DNA of 64,000 nt from Gemmatimonadaceae bacterium (GTDB taxonomy: Bacteria > Gemmatimonadota > Gemmatimonadetes > Gemmatimonadales > Gemmatimonadaceae), in the NCBI GenBank assembly GCA_020846935.1, contig JADLCY010000014.1, forward strand, positions 1-64,000, given 5' to 3'. Of this stretch, positions 11,003 to 19,660 are shown piece after piece. The position numbers were made by a program, and so were the translations under genes. Below the pieces are notes generated by a model, which was given only the letters and a program-made list of their open reading frames with translations, was not told the origin of the DNA and made no database searches. The first letter of the stretch is position 1; each line of letters starts with the position of its first letter.

Positions 11003-11967
11003 TCGCCCTGGTGTTCACGGGCGGCACGATTTCCATGCGCTTTGATGCCGTCGCTGGCGGCGCGGTCCCGGCGTTGGCTGCCGAGGAGATCCTGGCCGCG
11101 GCGCGTGGCATCGAGGAGGTCGCCGACGTTCGCGTCGAGGAGTTCGGCCGCTACCCCGGGCCGCACATGACCGTGGAGCGCGAGTGGGCGCTGCGCAATC
11201 GACTGGTGGCCCTCGTCAACGATCCGCGTATCGACGGTGTCGTGGTCACGCACGGGACCGACACGATCGAGGAGTCCGCATACCTCGCCACGCGCTCCAT
11301 CGACACCGAGAAGCCGATCGTCTTCACCGGTGCGATGCGCAACGCGAGCGAACTGAGCTGGGACGGGCCCGCCAACCTGTCCGATGCCGTCCGCGTGGCG
11401 GCCAGCACACACGCGCGCGGATACGGCGCCCTCGTGGTGCTGAACGGTCGCGTGTTCTCCGCGCTGGACGTGACCAAGGCCCATACGCACATGCTCGATG
11501 CCTTCGAGAGTCCGGGGCTTGGCCCGGTCGGCGTCGTGGATGACGGCGAGGTGGTGTTCCGGAGGTCGTTAGGCGCGCGCCAGGCCGTCCTCGCGCCATC
11601 GGCGCTCGCCGAACCGGTGGACATCATCGTGGCGTTCTCCGGGGCCGACGGCCGCCTCGTGGACCGCTCCTGCGAGACCGCGCGCGGGGTCGTGATCGCG
11701 GCGCTCGGCCGCGGCAATGTGCCGCCGCTCATGGCGTCCGCGATCGGGCGGTGTGTGGCGGCGGGGCTTCCGGTGGTGGTGGCATCGCGTGCACCGCGCG
11801 GTCGAGTCGGACAGACGTATGGCTACGAAGGCGGTGGCCGGCACCTTGCCAACCTTGGCGCCATCTTCACCGGATCACGTCGACCCCAGCAGGCCCGCAT
11901 CGACCTGATGCTCGCACTCGGGGCCGGGCTGCAGGGCGACGAACTTCGTGACGTCTTCGATGCCTGA
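10993..11967 (+). CDS. L-asparaginase (bacterial type I/II family)
   Basis: A 324-residue amidohydrolase of the classical asparaginase/glutaminase family, which splits asparagine into aspartate and ammonia. The first catalytic Thr is in FTGGTIS and the second in VVTHGTDTIEESAY; GAMRNASELSWDGPANL follows as in the family. No signal peptide is seen, so it is probably cytoplasmic. GTG 10993 overlaps the SDR stop by ten bases, and the 3' end overlaps cca. An unrelated asparaginase-type protein is encoded at 19661. The octamer at 11567 supplies Leu-Gly. Confidence 0.88.
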   Translation: MRVIALVFTGGTISMRFDAVAGGAVPALAAEEILAAARGIEEVADVRVEEFGRYPGPHMTVEREWALRNRLVALVNDPRIDGVVVTHGTDTIEESAYLATRSIDTEKPIVFTGAMRNASELSWDGPANLSDAVRVAASTHARGYGALVVLNGRVFSALDVTKAHTHMLDAFESPGLGPVGVVDDGEVVFRRSLGARQAVLAPSALAEPVDIIVAFSGADGRLVDRSCETARGVVIAALGRGNVPPLMASAIGRCVAAGLPVVVASRAPRGRVGQTYGYEGGGRHLANLGAIFTGSRRPQQARIDLMLALGAGLQGDELRDVFDA

Positions 11968-13255
11968 AGGGTCGGTGCCCACGTTCGAGGTGCCGCATGC
12001 GGTGCTCGACATTGCCCGACGCCTCGAGGAGGCCGGTCACGAGACGTGGTGCGTAGGAGGGGCCGTGCGCGATGCGCTGCTCGGGATTCCCCACCTCGAC
12101 TGGGATCTCGCCACCGCGGCCACTCCGCCCCAGGTGCGGCGTCTCTTCCGGCGCACCATCCCGGTGGGCGAAGCCTTCGGCACGATTGCCGTGCTCGATC
12201 CCTCGGGAACGCCGCATGAGGTCACGACGTTCCGGCACGACGTGCGCACGGATGGGCGGCACGCCGAAGTGGAGTTCGGCGCGTCGCTCGACGAGGATCT
12301 TGCCCGGCGCGACTTCACGATCAACGCGATGGCGTGGTCGCCCTCGCGTCGCCTCCTGCACGATCCGTTTGGGGGGCGCGCGGACCTCGCACGTCGTGTG
12401 GTGGCGGCGGTGGGCGACCCGCGTCGACGCATGGCGGAGGATCGCCTGCGCGCCCTGCGTGCGCTCCGGTTTGCCGGACGGTTCGACTTCACGATCGCGC
12501 CAGCGACCTGGGATGCAATCGTGGAGAGTGCGCCCGCATTGCACCGCCTCTCGAAGGAACGTGTGCAGCAGGAACTGGTGAAGACGCTGGAGCAGGTCCG
12601 CGAACCCGGGCGATCTCTGCGCCTGTGGTCCCGGAGCGGCGCGTTGCGCGAACTCCTCCCCGCGCTCGCCGCGGCACCGCCGTCCGTGCTGGAGGCGGCA
12701 GACGGTCTCGCGCTGCCCGACGCATCATCCGACGCCGGGATCGCGCGCCGTCGCACCCTCGTCCGGCTCGGCGCGATCCTCACCGGCCTTGGGCGCGACG
12801 ATGTGGTCGGGCTTCTCACCGGACTCCGCTTCTCCAACCGCGACGTGCAGCGGCTGGCACATGCGACCACCGTGGCGCATGCCCTGCGACCCGCGCTGAT
12901 CGCGGCCGCGCCGGTGACGGACATCACGCTCAGGCACTGGGCATCGCAGGCCGGCCGCGCCGACCTCGCCGATACGTTGCGCATGGCGATGGCTGCGCCG
13001 CGCCGTGCGGCGACCCGGGCGTGGTGCGGGCTCTACCGGCGATCGATCCGTTGCGCGTATCGTGATCCGGTCGAGATTTCGGACCTGGTGGTCGATGGAG
13101 AAGACCTGATGCAGGGAGCCGGCGTCGTGCCGGGCCCGCGGCTGGGTGAGGTGCTCCGCGCGCTCCGGGACTTCGTGCTCGAGGATCCGGCGCGCAATGA
13201 CCGCGAGGTTCTGCTGGCCCGCGCGCGTGAGCTGGCGTCCGCATCCCAACGCTGA
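11960..13255 (+). CDS. cca: CCA tRNA nucleotidyltransferase / poly(A) polymerase family
   Basis: Class II nucleotidyltransferase, 431 residues, probably adding or repairing the 3' CCA of tRNAs. The two tRNAs in this window lack an encoded CCA, so such an activity is needed. Motifs are CVGGAVRDALLG, the metal-binding DWDLATAA, ARRDFTINAMAW and RMAEDRLRALRALRFAGRFDF. ATG 11960 overlaps the asparaginase stop; a GTG at 11948 is also possible. The C-terminal part carries an RNA-binding helical region. Poly(A) polymerase cannot be separated from CCA-adding enzyme by eye. Confidence 0.88.
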   Translation: MPEGSVPTFEVPHAVLDIARRLEEAGHETWCVGGAVRDALLGIPHLDWDLATAATPPQVRRLFRRTIPVGEAFGTIAVLDPSGTPHEVTTFRHDVRTDGRHAEVEFGASLDEDLARRDFTINAMAWSPSRRLLHDPFGGRADLARRVVAAVGDPRRRMAEDRLRALRALRFAGRFDFTIAPATWDAIVESAPALHRLSKERVQQELVKTLEQVREPGRSLRLWSRSGALRELLPALAAAPPSVLEAADGLALPDASSDAGIARRRTLVRLGAILTGLGRDDVVGLLTGLRFSNRDVQRLAHATTVAHALRPALIAAAPVTDITLRHWASQAGRADLADTLRMAMAAPRRAATRAWCGLYRRSIRCAYRDPVEISDLVVDGEDLMQGAGVVPGPRLGEVLRALRDFVLEDPARNDREVLLARARELASASQR

Positions 13256-13266
13256 TCGATCGCCTG

Positions 13267-13812
13267 GTGTTCATCCGCGGCCCGCACCCCGAGTCGGTCA
13301 TCTGGCCCCACTTTCGCAGCGGGTGGGAAGGCTTCGTGTTTGGTGCGCGCGACGGCGTCTTTGAGGCGCAACTCGTGCCGAATGCCGATCGCACGATCGA
13401 GCTCCTCCTCGCGCTGGTCGAACACCTGACGCCGGCGGTGGACGTCCGCCTCGACGACTGGCGGACCGATCGGGCGTGGCGCGGAACGTCGCTCGAGAAC
13501 AGTGATGTGCGCGATGCCATCGCCCGCTCGAAGCAGGCGTGGGCGACGTATGCCGGCGCGGAGGTGACGATGATCGGCGGAGGTGAACAGGTCACGCTCA
13601 CCGCGAATCTCGAACTGTTCGTCTTCGCGCCGTCGGACCGGTGGCTCTATCTGCTGCAAGGCAAGGGACTGCGCCGCCTGCAGCGTCTGCGCAAACGCAG
13701 CTGGTCCCTGACGCGGGGCGAGTTCCGGCCATCCGTGGGCGCGGAGTCGGCGGTGCGGCTCACGGTCGAGCGGCTGCGCCTCGAGCCTGAGGCCGCGGGA
13801 GCGCCGGACTGA
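13267..13812 (+). CDS. Hypothetical protein between cca and rarA
   Basis: A 181-residue soluble protein I do not recognise. It has a mixed pattern with many strands, for example VIWPHFRSGWEGFVFG, AEVTMIGGGEQVTLTANLE and LELFVFAPSDRWLYLL, and a basic stretch KGLRRLQRLRKRSW around residues 138-151. No signal peptide or membrane segment is present. GTG 13267 starts 11 bases after the cca stop, and the next gene starts one base after its stop, so it sits inside the operon. Tight packing and codon use support a real gene. Confidence 0.7.
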   Translation: MFIRGPHPESVIWPHFRSGWEGFVFGARDGVFEAQLVPNADRTIELLLALVEHLTPAVDVRLDDWRTDRAWRGTSLENSDVRDAIARSKQAWATYAGAEVTMIGGGEQVTLTANLELFVFAPSDRWLYLLQGKGLRRLQRLRKRSWSLTRGEFRPSVGAESAVRLTVERLRLEPEAAGAPD

Positions 13813-13813
13813 C

Positions 13814-15214
13814 ATGCCCGCTCGTCGTCGTCCTGACGTCGGCACGTCGTTGTTTGCCGCCTCCGCGCAGGCTGAGCCGCTGGCCGCACGCATGCGGCCG
13901 CGGGTGCTGGAGGAGTTCGTCGGGCAGGAGCACCTGCTGGCCCCGGGCAAGGCGCTGCGGCAGGCGATCGAGCGAGGCGTGCCGACGTCGATGATCTTCT
14001 GGGGGCCGCCGGGGACGGGCAAGACGACGCTCGGACTCCTCCTCGCACGCTACGCAGAGCGCGAGTTCGTGCCGTTTTCGGCGGTCACCGAGGGCGTCCC
14101 ACGCGTGCGGGAGATCATTGCCGACGCCCGGGGTCGCCTGGCGATGGGTCGGCGCACGATTCTGTTTGTCGACGAAATCCACCGCTTCAATCGGGCGCAG
14201 CAGGATGCCTTTCTGCCCGCGGTCGAGGAGGGCATCGTCACGCTCGTGGGCGCCACGACGGAGAATCCCTCGTTCGAGCTGAATGGCGCGCTGCTCAGTC
14301 GTACACGCGTGTTTGTGCTCACTGCGCTTGGCGCGGCCGACCTCGAGGCGCTGTTGCGCCGCGCGCTGGCGGACGAGGAGCGGGGCCTGGGGCGGGAGCA
14401 ACTCGTCGCGGACGATGACGCCCTCGCGTGGCTCGCGCGCGAGTCGGATGGCGATGCACGGCGCGCGCTCAACGCGCTCGAGGCCGCGGCGCAACACGCC
14501 GGCACGCGCGGGCACTTGACGCCAGAGGTCATTCGTGACGCGATGCAGCTCCGTGCGGCACGTTACGACAAGAGCGGCGAAGAGCACTTCAACCTCATCT
14601 CGGCCTACCACAAGGCGCTGCGAGGAAGCGATCCGCAGGGAGCCCTGTACTGGCTCGGCCGCATGATCGTGGGCGGCGAGGATCCGATGTACATCGCCAG
14701 GCGTACGGTGCGCTTTGCCGCCGAAGATGTGGGGCTCGCCGATCCGCAGGCCCTGGCGATTGCACTCGCCGCGCGCGACACCTATCAGGCGCTGGGGTCG
14801 CCCGAAGGCGAACTGGCCCTCGCGGAGGCCGCCGTGTATCTCGCGACGGCACCCAAGTCGAACCGGGTGTACGTGGCCTGGAAGGCGGCCCTCGACCTCG
14901 CGCGCGAGTTCCCCGCCGAGTCGGTTCCGCTCCACATCCGCAACGCCCCCACGTCGCTGATGAAGGAACTGGGTTATGGAAAGGGGTACCAGTACGCGCA
15001 CGACGACCCGACGGCCTACATTCCGCAGGTGTACCTGCCGGACGCGGTGCGCGACCGGGTGCTCTATGCGCCGGGGCCATTCGGCTTCGAGCGCGATATC
15101 GGGAAGCGGTTGCAGTGGTGGGCCGATCTCAAGCGGCGCGCCGAGGGAGCGGGGAGCATGACTGAGCCCGAGGCAGAGGACGCCTCACGAACGGAGCTGG
15201 AGGAACCCAGGTGA
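13814..15214 (+). CDS. rarA: Replication-associated recombination protein A (RarA/MgsA)
   Basis: An AAA+ ATPase of 466 residues related to clamp loaders, acting at stalled replication forks. The N-terminus has PLAARMRPRVLEEFVGQEHLL, Walker A GPPGTGKTT, Walker B ILFVDEIHRFN followed by QQDAFLPAVE, sensor 1 GATTENPSFELN and the arginine-finger region LLSRTRVF. The C-terminal tetramerisation part includes DKSGEEHFNLISAYHK and RMIVGGEDPMYIARR. Length is normal. It overlaps the following lipoprotein gene at the stop codon, so translation is probably coupled. Confidence 0.95.
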   Translation: MPARRRPDVGTSLFAASAQAEPLAARMRPRVLEEFVGQEHLLAPGKALRQAIERGVPTSMIFWGPPGTGKTTLGLLLARYAEREFVPFSAVTEGVPRVREIIADARGRLAMGRRTILFVDEIHRFNRAQQDAFLPAVEEGIVTLVGATTENPSFELNGALLSRTRVFVLTALGAADLEALLRRALADEERGLGREQLVADDDALAWLARESDGDARRALNALEAAAQHAGTRGHLTPEVIRDAMQLRAARYDKSGEEHFNLISAYHKALRGSDPQGALYWLGRMIVGGEDPMYIARRTVRFAAEDVGLADPQALAIALAARDTYQALGSPEGELALAEAAVYLATAPKSNRVYVAWKAALDLAREFPAESVPLHIRNAPTSLMKELGYGKGYQYAHDDPTAYIPQVYLPDAVRDRVLYAPGPFGFERDIGKRLQWWADLKRRAEGAGSMTEPEAEDASRTELEEPR

Positions 15215-15684
15215 TGACTCGACGTATGCGTACAATCGGCGGGGCAGTGCTGTTGGCGACGCTCACAGCGTGTGGCGCACTGGGTCGCGATTTCAAGGAG
15301 CCGGTCGTGACCTTCAAGGACGGCCGCGTCACCGGGCTCGGCCTCACGGGCGGGTCGATCGAGGTGGTGCTGGGTGTGTACAACCCGAACGGCTACCGGC
15401 TCGACGGTTCACGACTCACGTACTCGATTCTCGTCGACTCGGTAAAGTTTGGTGACGGCGAATACAACACGCGATTCCAGGTGCAGAAGGGCGAGAGCAC
15501 GACCGTGCGGTTGCCGCTCAACTTCTCGTACGCGGGCGTGGGCGCCGCGGGCCGCCAGCTGATGAACACCGGAAGCGTGGAGTACCGCGTGCAGGGTGAC
15601 ATCACGTTCGGAACCCCGATCGGCAACTTCACGCGTCCGTACGACCAGCGCGGTCGGTTCTCCACGCTTTCCGGCGCTCGTTAG
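15214..15684 (+). CDS. LEA14-like (WHy domain) lipoprotein
   Basis: A 156-residue predicted lipoprotein. The signal sequence ends in a lipobox LTAC at residues about 16-19, so the mature protein is probably anchored by Cys 19. The rest fits a LEA type 2/WHy beta-sandwich: GGSIEVVLGVYNPNGYRL, then LTYSILVDSVKFGDG, and a late VQGDITFGTPIGNFT. ATG 15214 is preferred; GTG 15211 one codon earlier is possible. The stop codon TAG is inside a CGTTAGGC octamer (15679-15686). The role of bacterial WHy-domain proteins is not settled; envelope stress has been suggested. Confidence 0.78.
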   Translation: MTRRMRTIGGAVLLATLTACGALGRDFKEPVVTFKDGRVTGLGLTGGSIEVVLGVYNPNGYRLDGSRLTYSILVDSVKFGDGEYNTRFQVQKGESTTVRLPLNFSYAGVGAAGRQLMNTGSVEYRVQGDITFGTPIGNFTRPYDQRGRFSTLSGAR

Positions 15685-15706
15685 GCGCCCTCGTCCCGGC
15701 GTCCCC

Positions 15707-17068
15707 GTGCGCCGGCCCAGCTCCGAAACCCCCGAGCCCTCCGCCGCCATTTCCCGCGAACCCATTTCCCTGACGCCGCCCGTCGAGCGGGCGATTCTCG
15801 TGGGGGCACCGCGCAAGCGCACGAACGCACGGCACCACGTCGAGGAGCACCTCGAGGAACTCGAACGTCTCGCGGACACCGCGGGCGCCAGGGTCGTGGG
15901 CACGCTGACCCAGCAGATCGATCGGCCGCACCCTGGCACCTACCTGGGTTCCGGCAAGCTCGAAGAACTGGCCGCGCTCGCCGGCGACCTCGAGGCGACG
16001 CTGGTCATCTTCGACGACGAGCTGTCGCCGTCCCAGGGCAAGAACATCGAGGATGCCATCGGCAAGCGCGTGATGGACCGCGCCGAGCTGATTCTCGACA
16101 TCTTCGCCACCCGTGCCCGTTCCAGCGAAGCGAAGATGCAGGTCGAACTCGCGCAGCTGGAGTACATGTTGCCGCGACTGACCCGGATGTGGACGCACCT
16201 GGAGAAGACGCGCGGCGGTATCGGCGTGGGCATGCGCGGGCCCGGCGAAACGCAGCTCGAAACGGATCGACGCCTCATCGGCCATCGGATCCGCCTGCTC
16301 AAGGAACGGCTGGCCGAGGTGAAGCGATCGCGGCTCGTGCAGCGACAGGCGCGCAAACATGTCTTTCGCGCCGCGCTCGTGGGCTACACGAACGCCGGCA
16401 AGTCGTCGTTGCTGCGTGCCTTGTCGCACGCACCGGAGATCTTTGTCGAGGACCGTTTGTTCGCGACGCTGGATCCGCTCACCCGCGAGGTGGCGCTGAA
16501 CGAACAGACGCGCATGGTCGTGACGGACACGGTCGGCTTCATTCGCAAGCTGCCGCACCATCTGGTCGCTTCGTTCCGTGCGACGCTCGAGGAGGTGCTG
16601 GAAGCCGAGCTGCTGCTGCACGTGATCGATGCCTCGCACCCGTTCTGGGAGGAGCAGCGCGAGGTGGTCGACGAGGTGCTGGGCGAGCTTGGGGTCCACG
16701 ACAAGGATGTGGTGTACGTGTTCAACAAGGTCGACCAGCTGTCGGTGGGTGAGGTGGATGGCCTTCGAACGCGTGCCCGCAATCTCTTTCCCCGCCACGT
16801 GTTCTGCTCGGCGATCGGGGGCGACGAGGGGACCGTCGAGCTGCGCGACGCGCTGCTGGCGGCGGCGCGCCGGCACACGCCGCTCGTGGCGCTCCGGCTG
16901 GATCATGCCAACGGCAAGCTGCTCGCCGAACTTCACCGGATGGGCGAAGTGGTTTCTGTCCGTCACGGGGATGACGCCACGTACGTCGCCGCGCGACTCG
17001 ACGACGCCGCACTCGCCCGGGCCACACGCCTTGGAGCCGCGCTCGACGGCAAGGTGGTGGCGCCATGA
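15707..17068 (+). CDS. hflX: GTPase HflX
   Basis: Ribosome-associated GTPase that splits stalled or hibernating ribosomes, 453 residues. The HflX-specific N-domain has HVEEHLEELERLADTAGA and PHPGTYLGSGKLEEL, then MQVELAQLEYMLPRL and GIGVGMRGPGETQLETDRR. The G domain has G1 GYTNAGKSSLL, G3 DTVGFIRKLPHHLV and G4 NKVD. GTG 15707 is chosen because it follows the upstream stop and precedes the conserved part; the frame is open further upstream. The C-terminal 90 residues complete a normal-sized protein. Confidence 0.95.
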   Translation: MRRPSSETPEPSAAISREPISLTPPVERAILVGAPRKRTNARHHVEEHLEELERLADTAGARVVGTLTQQIDRPHPGTYLGSGKLEELAALAGDLEATLVIFDDELSPSQGKNIEDAIGKRVMDRAELILDIFATRARSSEAKMQVELAQLEYMLPRLTRMWTHLEKTRGGIGVGMRGPGETQLETDRRLIGHRIRLLKERLAEVKRSRLVQRQARKHVFRAALVGYTNAGKSSLLRALSHAPEIFVEDRLFATLDPLTREVALNEQTRMVVTDTVGFIRKLPHHLVASFRATLEEVLEAELLLHVIDASHPFWEEQREVVDEVLGELGVHDKDVVYVFNKVDQLSVGEVDGLRTRARNLFPRHVFCSAIGGDEGTVELRDALLAAARRHTPLVALRLDHANGKLLAELHRMGEVVSVRHGDDATYVAARLDDAALARATRLGAALDGKVVAP

Positions 17069-17091
17069 CGCCGCACGCGGCCACCGACGAC

Positions 17092-17097
17092 TAGACT
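17092..17097 (+). promoter_or_regulatory. Candidate gmd -10 element
   Basis: TAGACT lies ten bases before the gmd ATG in the short gap after hflX. It is the same hexamer as before recJ. A start site at the usual distance would leave at most a few bases of leader. No clear -35 is visible. Confidence 0.35.
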
Positions 17098-17107
17098 TCG
17101 TCTCCAC

Positions 17108-18097
17108 ATGAAGAAAGCGCTCATCACCGGCATTACCGGCCAGGACGGCTCCTACCTTGCGGAGCTTCTGCTCGGCAAGGGCTACGAGGTCCACGGACTC
17201 GTCAGGCGGTCGTCGACGTTCAATCGCGGCCGCATCGACCATCTCGCGCTCGACCCGGCGCTGGAGGCGCGCTTCCGGCTGCACTACGGTGACATGGCCG
17301 ACGGCAGTTCGCTGCGTCGCGTGGTGGAGGCCGTGCAGCCGGACGAGGTCTACAACCTGGCCGCGCAGTCCCACGTGCGGGTGTCGTTCGACCAGCCGGA
17401 GTACACGGCCGATATCGTCGCGACCGGCACGCTGCGCCTGCTCGAGGCGGTGCGGGAGCACATCGAGCGTACGGGCCGCGCCGTGCGCGTGTACCAGGCC
17501 GGTTCGTCCGAGATGTTCGGCGCCGCACGGCCGCCGCAATCGGAGGCAACGCTGTTCCATCCGCGGAGTCCGTACGCGGTGAGCAAGGTCGCGGCGCACT
17601 GGCACGCCATCAACCATCGTGAGGCGTGGGGCATGTTCGTGGCGAACGGAATCCTGTTCAACCACGAGTCACCTCGCCGCGGCGAGTCCTTCGTGACGCG
17701 CAAGATCTCGCTGGCCGTGGGTCGCATCGTGACCGGCAAGCAGAAGAAGCTCGCGTTAGGCAATCTCGACGCGCGGCGCGACTGGGGCTTTGCCGGCGAC
17801 TACGTGGACGCGATGTGGCGCATGCTGCAGCACCGCGCACCGGGCGACTATGTGGTCGCGACCGGCACGTCCTATTCGGTGCGCGACTTCGTCGAAGCCG
17901 CCTTTACCCACGCCAACCTCGACTGGCGCCAATACGTCGAACTGGACCCGAGGTACCTGCGCCCCTCCGAGGTCGATCACCTGCAGGGCGATGCGTCGCG
18001 TGCGCGCACGGAGCTCGGGTGGACGCCCGCCGTGGGGTTCAACGAACTGGTGAAGCTGATGGTCGACGCCGACATCCGGGCCGCCGCCGAGACGTAG
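17108..18097 (+). CDS. gmd: GDP-mannose 4,6-dehydratase
   Basis: Extended SDR of 329 residues that makes GDP-4-keto-6-deoxy-mannose, the precursor of GDP-fucose, GDP-rhamnose and related sugars. The cofactor motif is [44 protein letters not shown] and the catalytic [10 protein letters not shown] are typical, as are [21 protein letters not shown] and [11 protein letters not shown]. It is a single gene here, with no reductase or glycosyltransferase beside it, so the final sugar is unknown. It carries the octamer at 17754 as Leu-Gly. Confidence 0.95.
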   Translation: MKKALITGITGQDGSYLAELLLGKGYEVHGLVRRSSTFNRGRIDHLALDPALEARFRLHYGDMADGSSLRRVVEAVQPDEVYNLAAQSHVRVSFDQPEYTADIVATGTLRLLEAVREHIERTGRAVRVYQAGSSEMFGAARPPQSEATLFHPRSPYAVSKVAAHWHAINHREAWGMFVANGILFNHESPRRGESFVTRKISLAVGRIVTGKQKKLALGNLDARRDWGFAGDYVDAMWRMLQHRAPGDYVVATGTSYSVRDFVEAAFTHANLDWRQYVELDPRYLRPSEVDHLQGDASRARTELGWTPAVGFNELVKLMVDADIRAAAET

Positions 18098-18204
18098 CGC
18101 CGGACCGGGCACGTACGGTCGGCGGAAGCCACCCTGTCTCGTGGTGGCGCTCCACGCGTCCGCGGTGGACTCCCACTACCGGCGCGGTCGCGTGGTCGTG
18201 AAGC

Positions 18205-18232
18205 AGAAAGGCGCCTCGACCATCGAGGCGCC
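18205..18232 (-). terminator. Intrinsic terminator after the tRNA group
   Basis: A perfect 10-bp stem (18210-18219 with 18223-18232) and a three-base loop are followed, on the - strand, by TTTCT. It lies just downstream of tRNA-Val on the - strand and probably ends the transcript from the heptose kinase and tRNA genes. On the + strand there is no T-run. Confidence 0.75.
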
Positions 18233-18268
18233 CTGAATGCGGCCACGGAGACGACATCGTGGCGGAAG

Positions 18269-18342
18269 TGGTCGCGCAGGGACTCGAACCCCGGACCTCT
18301 GGTATGTGAGACCAGCGCTCTAACCAGCTGAGCTACGCGACC
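18269..18342 (-). tRNA. tRNA-Val (CAC)
   Basis: A 74-base cloverleaf. The acceptor stem is GGTCGCG with CGCGACC, the D-arm has TAGCTCAGCTGGTTAGAGC, the anticodon loop is CTCACAT (anticodon CAC) between CTGGT and ACCAG, and the T-arm has GGTTCGAGTCC. The 3' CCA is not encoded. It lies downstream of tRNA-Ile2 on the same strand, before a terminator. Confidence 0.95.
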
Positions 18343-18453
18343 GCATGCACCGAAGGTCGGCGCAAGGGATGGGAAGGTTAACGGGTCGGCCGAGGGTGAG
18401 GAAGTCCGGCCGGACAGGCGCGCGACGTCAGATATGCACCGTGAGTACTGCCA

Positions 18454-18527
18454 TGGGCCCTCTGGGGCTCGAACCCAGGACCGTCGGATTATGAGTCCGC
18501 TGCTCTAACCGGCTGAGCTAAGGGCCC
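18454..18527 (-). tRNA. tRNA-Ile2 (CAT anticodon, lysidine type)
   Basis: A 74-base cloverleaf with acceptor stem GGGCCCT/AGGGCCC, D-arm TTAGCTCAGCCGGTTAGAGC, and anticodon loop CTCATAA with anticodon CAT. The body resembles E. coli ileX (tRNA-Ile2) rather than elongator or initiator tRNA-Met, for example the CCCTTAGCTCAG start and GACTCATAATC. It would then need TilS to convert C34 to lysidine. The CCA is not encoded. It lies 11 bases after the heptose kinase stop. Confidence 0.88.
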
Positions 18528-18538
18528 GCACCCGCAAC

Positions 18539-19561
18539 CTACGCGTGACCGCGCGCGGCCGGTATGGCCTCGGCGTCGTCGAAGGCGGCCAGGATCTCGT
18601 CCGGCGTCACCGTCGCGGCGCCAAGCTTCCCGACTTCGACGCCGGCGGCGAGGTTGGCCACCACGGCTGCCTCGAGTGCCGTCGCGCCCGCGGCGAGCGA
18701 CGTTGCCAGGTAGGCGGTCACCGTGTCCCCGGCGCCCACGACGTCGTAGACCTCGCGCGCCGTCGACGAGATATGGTCCACAGCACCACCGGACGACACG
18801 AGCGCCATCCCTCGCTCCCCGAGCGTCAGGAGGAGATACTCCGCGCCCAGACGCGCGAGCGTGGCCGGGAGGGTTCCCGCGTCCTCGAGACGAACCGAGG
18901 CGCCTAACGCCGATTCCAGCTCCCGGCGGTTCGGCTTGAAGATCGTTGCGCCGCGATAGTGGAAGAAGTTGCGGTACTTCGGGTCCACGATCACCGGAAT
19001 GCCGCGCGCCCGCGCGGCCGCAATGGCGGCTTCGATCACGGAAGGGACCAGCACGCCCTTGTTGTAGTCCTCGAGCACCAGCGCGTCGCTCATCGCGACC
19101 TCCGCCATCAGCGCGGAGAGCAATCGTTCGAGGTCGGGTGCCTCCAGATCCCCGTCCTCTTCTTCATCGAAGCGGACGACCTGTTGTGAACGCGCGACGA
19201 GCCGCGTCTTGGTGGTCGTTGGACGCTGCACGGACAGCAGGGCCCGGTCGTCCGACCCGATCTCGCGCAACATCGCGCGCAGGCGCTCGGCGGATGCGTC
19301 CCGGCCCACCGCGGCCACCAGCGTGCCCTCGGCACCGGAGGCGGCCACGTTCTGCGCCACGTTCGCCGCGCCACCGAGCGCGTAGCGACGCTCCCGCACT
19401 CGCACCACGGGCACGGGCGCCTCCGGGGAGATGCGATCGACGTCGCCGCGCAGGTACACGTCGAGCATGGCATCGCCGATGATCGCCACGCGCCGGGCGC
19501 GCATGCCGTGCAACAGCTCCTGCAGTCGGCTTCGAGGGACGCGCACGGAATGGGCAGTCAT
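18539..19561 (-). CDS. D-glycero-D-manno-heptose-7-phosphate kinase (RfaE/HldE kinase domain)
   Basis: PfkB-family sugar kinase of 340 residues matching the kinase half of HldE, which phosphorylates heptose 7-phosphate at C1 for LPS core synthesis. Motifs are IGDAMLDVYLRGDVDRISPEAP, ALGGAANVAQNVAASG, the VLEDYNKGVL segment and the catalytic VVGAGDTVTAYLA. The adenylyltransferase half of HldE is absent, so a separate HldC would be needed. ATG 19561 is chosen; the frame extends to 19648 without family resemblance. Two tRNA genes follow at 11-base spacing. The octamer copy at 18902 reads Leu-Gly. Confidence 0.88.
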   Translation of the reverse strand: MTAHSVRVPRSRLQELLHGMRARRVAIIGDAMLDVYLRGDVDRISPEAPVPVVRVRERRYALGGAANVAQNVAASGAEGTLVAAVGRDASAERLRAMLREIGSDDRALLSVQRPTTTKTRLVARSQQVVRFDEEEDGDLEAPDLERLLSALMAEVAMSDALVLEDYNKGVLVPSVIEAAIAAARARGIPVIVDPKYRNFFHYRGATIFKPNRRELESALGASVRLEDAGTLPATLARLGAEYLLLTLGERGMALVSSGGAVDHISSTAREVYDVVGAGDTVTAYLATSLAAGATALEAAVVANLAAGVEVGKLGAATVTPDEILAAFDDAEAIPAARGHA

Positions 19562-19660
19562 GGGCGTGGAAGCTAGGCCAGCCGTTCTCGGGGAGGCAAG
19601 CGGTGCGAGCACCCGTCCACTTATCTTCATCGGACCTCCGCGGGCCACGGCGCACCTCCC

